Source of the DNA: a virus
IMG/VR virus record: IMGVR_UViG_3300042197_000433
Span: 1 to 29,246 of that record
DNA length: 29,246 nucleotides
Strand: one strand, 5' to 3'
The notes under the pieces were generated by a model, which saw nothing but the letters and a program-made list of their open reading frames with translations, ran no database searches and was not told where the DNA came from. Made by a program: the position numbers and the translations under genes. Below, one piece after another: positions 29,034 to 29,246 of this stretch (position 1 is its first letter; each line of letters starts with the position of its first letter).

Positions 29034-29246
29034 GATTCAGCTCCTTGAGCATTCCGACGTCAACCGGGACGTATCCACGCTTGGCAAGGGCCGCGGGCAG
29101 GTCCGTCCCGATCCGCGTGCGCCAAACGACCTGGGTGGCCCCACGGCGCACGGCCTCGCGCTCGGCCTCGAGCATGAGCCTGCCGGCCGCGTATCCCCTG
29201 CGGTCGGGCCGGACGAACAGCGCGTCGTTCACGGCCACCTTGATCG
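29023..29246 (-). CDS. GNAT-type N-acetyltransferase, 5' part cut off by the right edge
   Basis: The frame is open to the edge and continues upstream, so the visible GTG at 29236-29238 is not taken as start. The readable part has VNDALFVRPDRRGYAAGRLMLEAEREAVRRGA, where RRGYAAGRL matches the acetyl-CoA-binding RxxGxG/A loop with Ala in the second Gly place, followed by a strand (QVVWRTRI) and a final ALAKRGYVPVDVGMLKEL, as in the last strands of the fold. GNAT genes occur upstream of the portal in many podoviruses; the target is unknown, possibly a host or virion protein. The stop overlaps the next start by 11 bp. Confidence 0.82.
   Translation of the reverse strand, partial: IKVAVNDALFVRPDRRGYAAGRLMLEAEREAVRRGATQVVWRTRIGTDLPAALAKRGYVPVDVGMLKELNHGN

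Overview
This window looks like part of a GC-rich, double-stranded DNA podovirus genome or prophage (roughly 63-68% GC by eye over most of its length). It most resembles the Bordetella phage BPP-1 group, combined with T7-type tail and ejection proteins. The evidence is an unbroken leftward morphogenesis block: GNAT fragment, small virion protein, PF12236-type portal, Bbp19-like protein, scaffold, major capsid protein of the Bbp17 type, Bbp16-like cement protein, T7 gp11-like and gp12-like tail tube proteins, gp14-like and gp15-like core proteins, a 2285-aa ejection-type protein, tailspike, small lysis and virion genes, an SGNH fibre and a lipoprotein. No tRNA, rRNA, CRISPR array, integrase, transposase, reverse transcriptase, terminase or DNA polymerase is visible, so the host cannot be named.

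Layout. Bases 1-409 hold the 5' part of a leftward metallophosphoesterase gene cut by the window edge. A divergent gap (410-576) carries a rightward sigma70-type promoter and a leader hairpin. Bases 577-4107 form a tightly packed rightward operon of thirteen small genes joined mostly by ATGA/GTGA overlaps: DNA-binding proteins, coiled-coil early proteins, a PD-(D/E)XK nuclease and a RusA resolvase. A near-consensus promoter with its own leader hairpin (4104-4187) then drives recT/bet (4188-5171) and a Gp157-family gene (5168-5674). Two strong hairpins fill the gap between the convergent operons (5675-5812). From 5813 to the right edge every gene is on the minus strand.

How the genes fit together. 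The rightward genes look like an early module: small regulators, ssDNA annealing (RecT with Gp157) and junction resolution (RusA and possibly the PD-(D/E)XK enzyme). The leftward genes are late: they build the capsid, neck, tail tube, ejection proteins and two different carbohydrate-active receptor proteins, and end with lysis-type membrane proteins.

Most unusual points. (1) Both rightward transcripts appear to start with the same leader design: promoter, hairpin with core GGCGCGT(T)GCC, 8-9 nt, CGAGAGGA, 7 nt, start codon. (2) The giant ejection-type protein carries an HExxH zincin motif next to a low-GC internal island of about 1.4 kb that looks acquired. (3) The lysis-type genes are split by receptor-binding genes. 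They comprise a 74-aa coiled-coil/TM protein whose codons 2-5 are a C9 tract, a lipoprotein with an internal TM segment, and a previously easy-to-miss 37-aa TM peptide overlapping it. (4) The tail nozzle protein has two extra beta domains inserted. All functional calls are from reading the sequence, with no database search.
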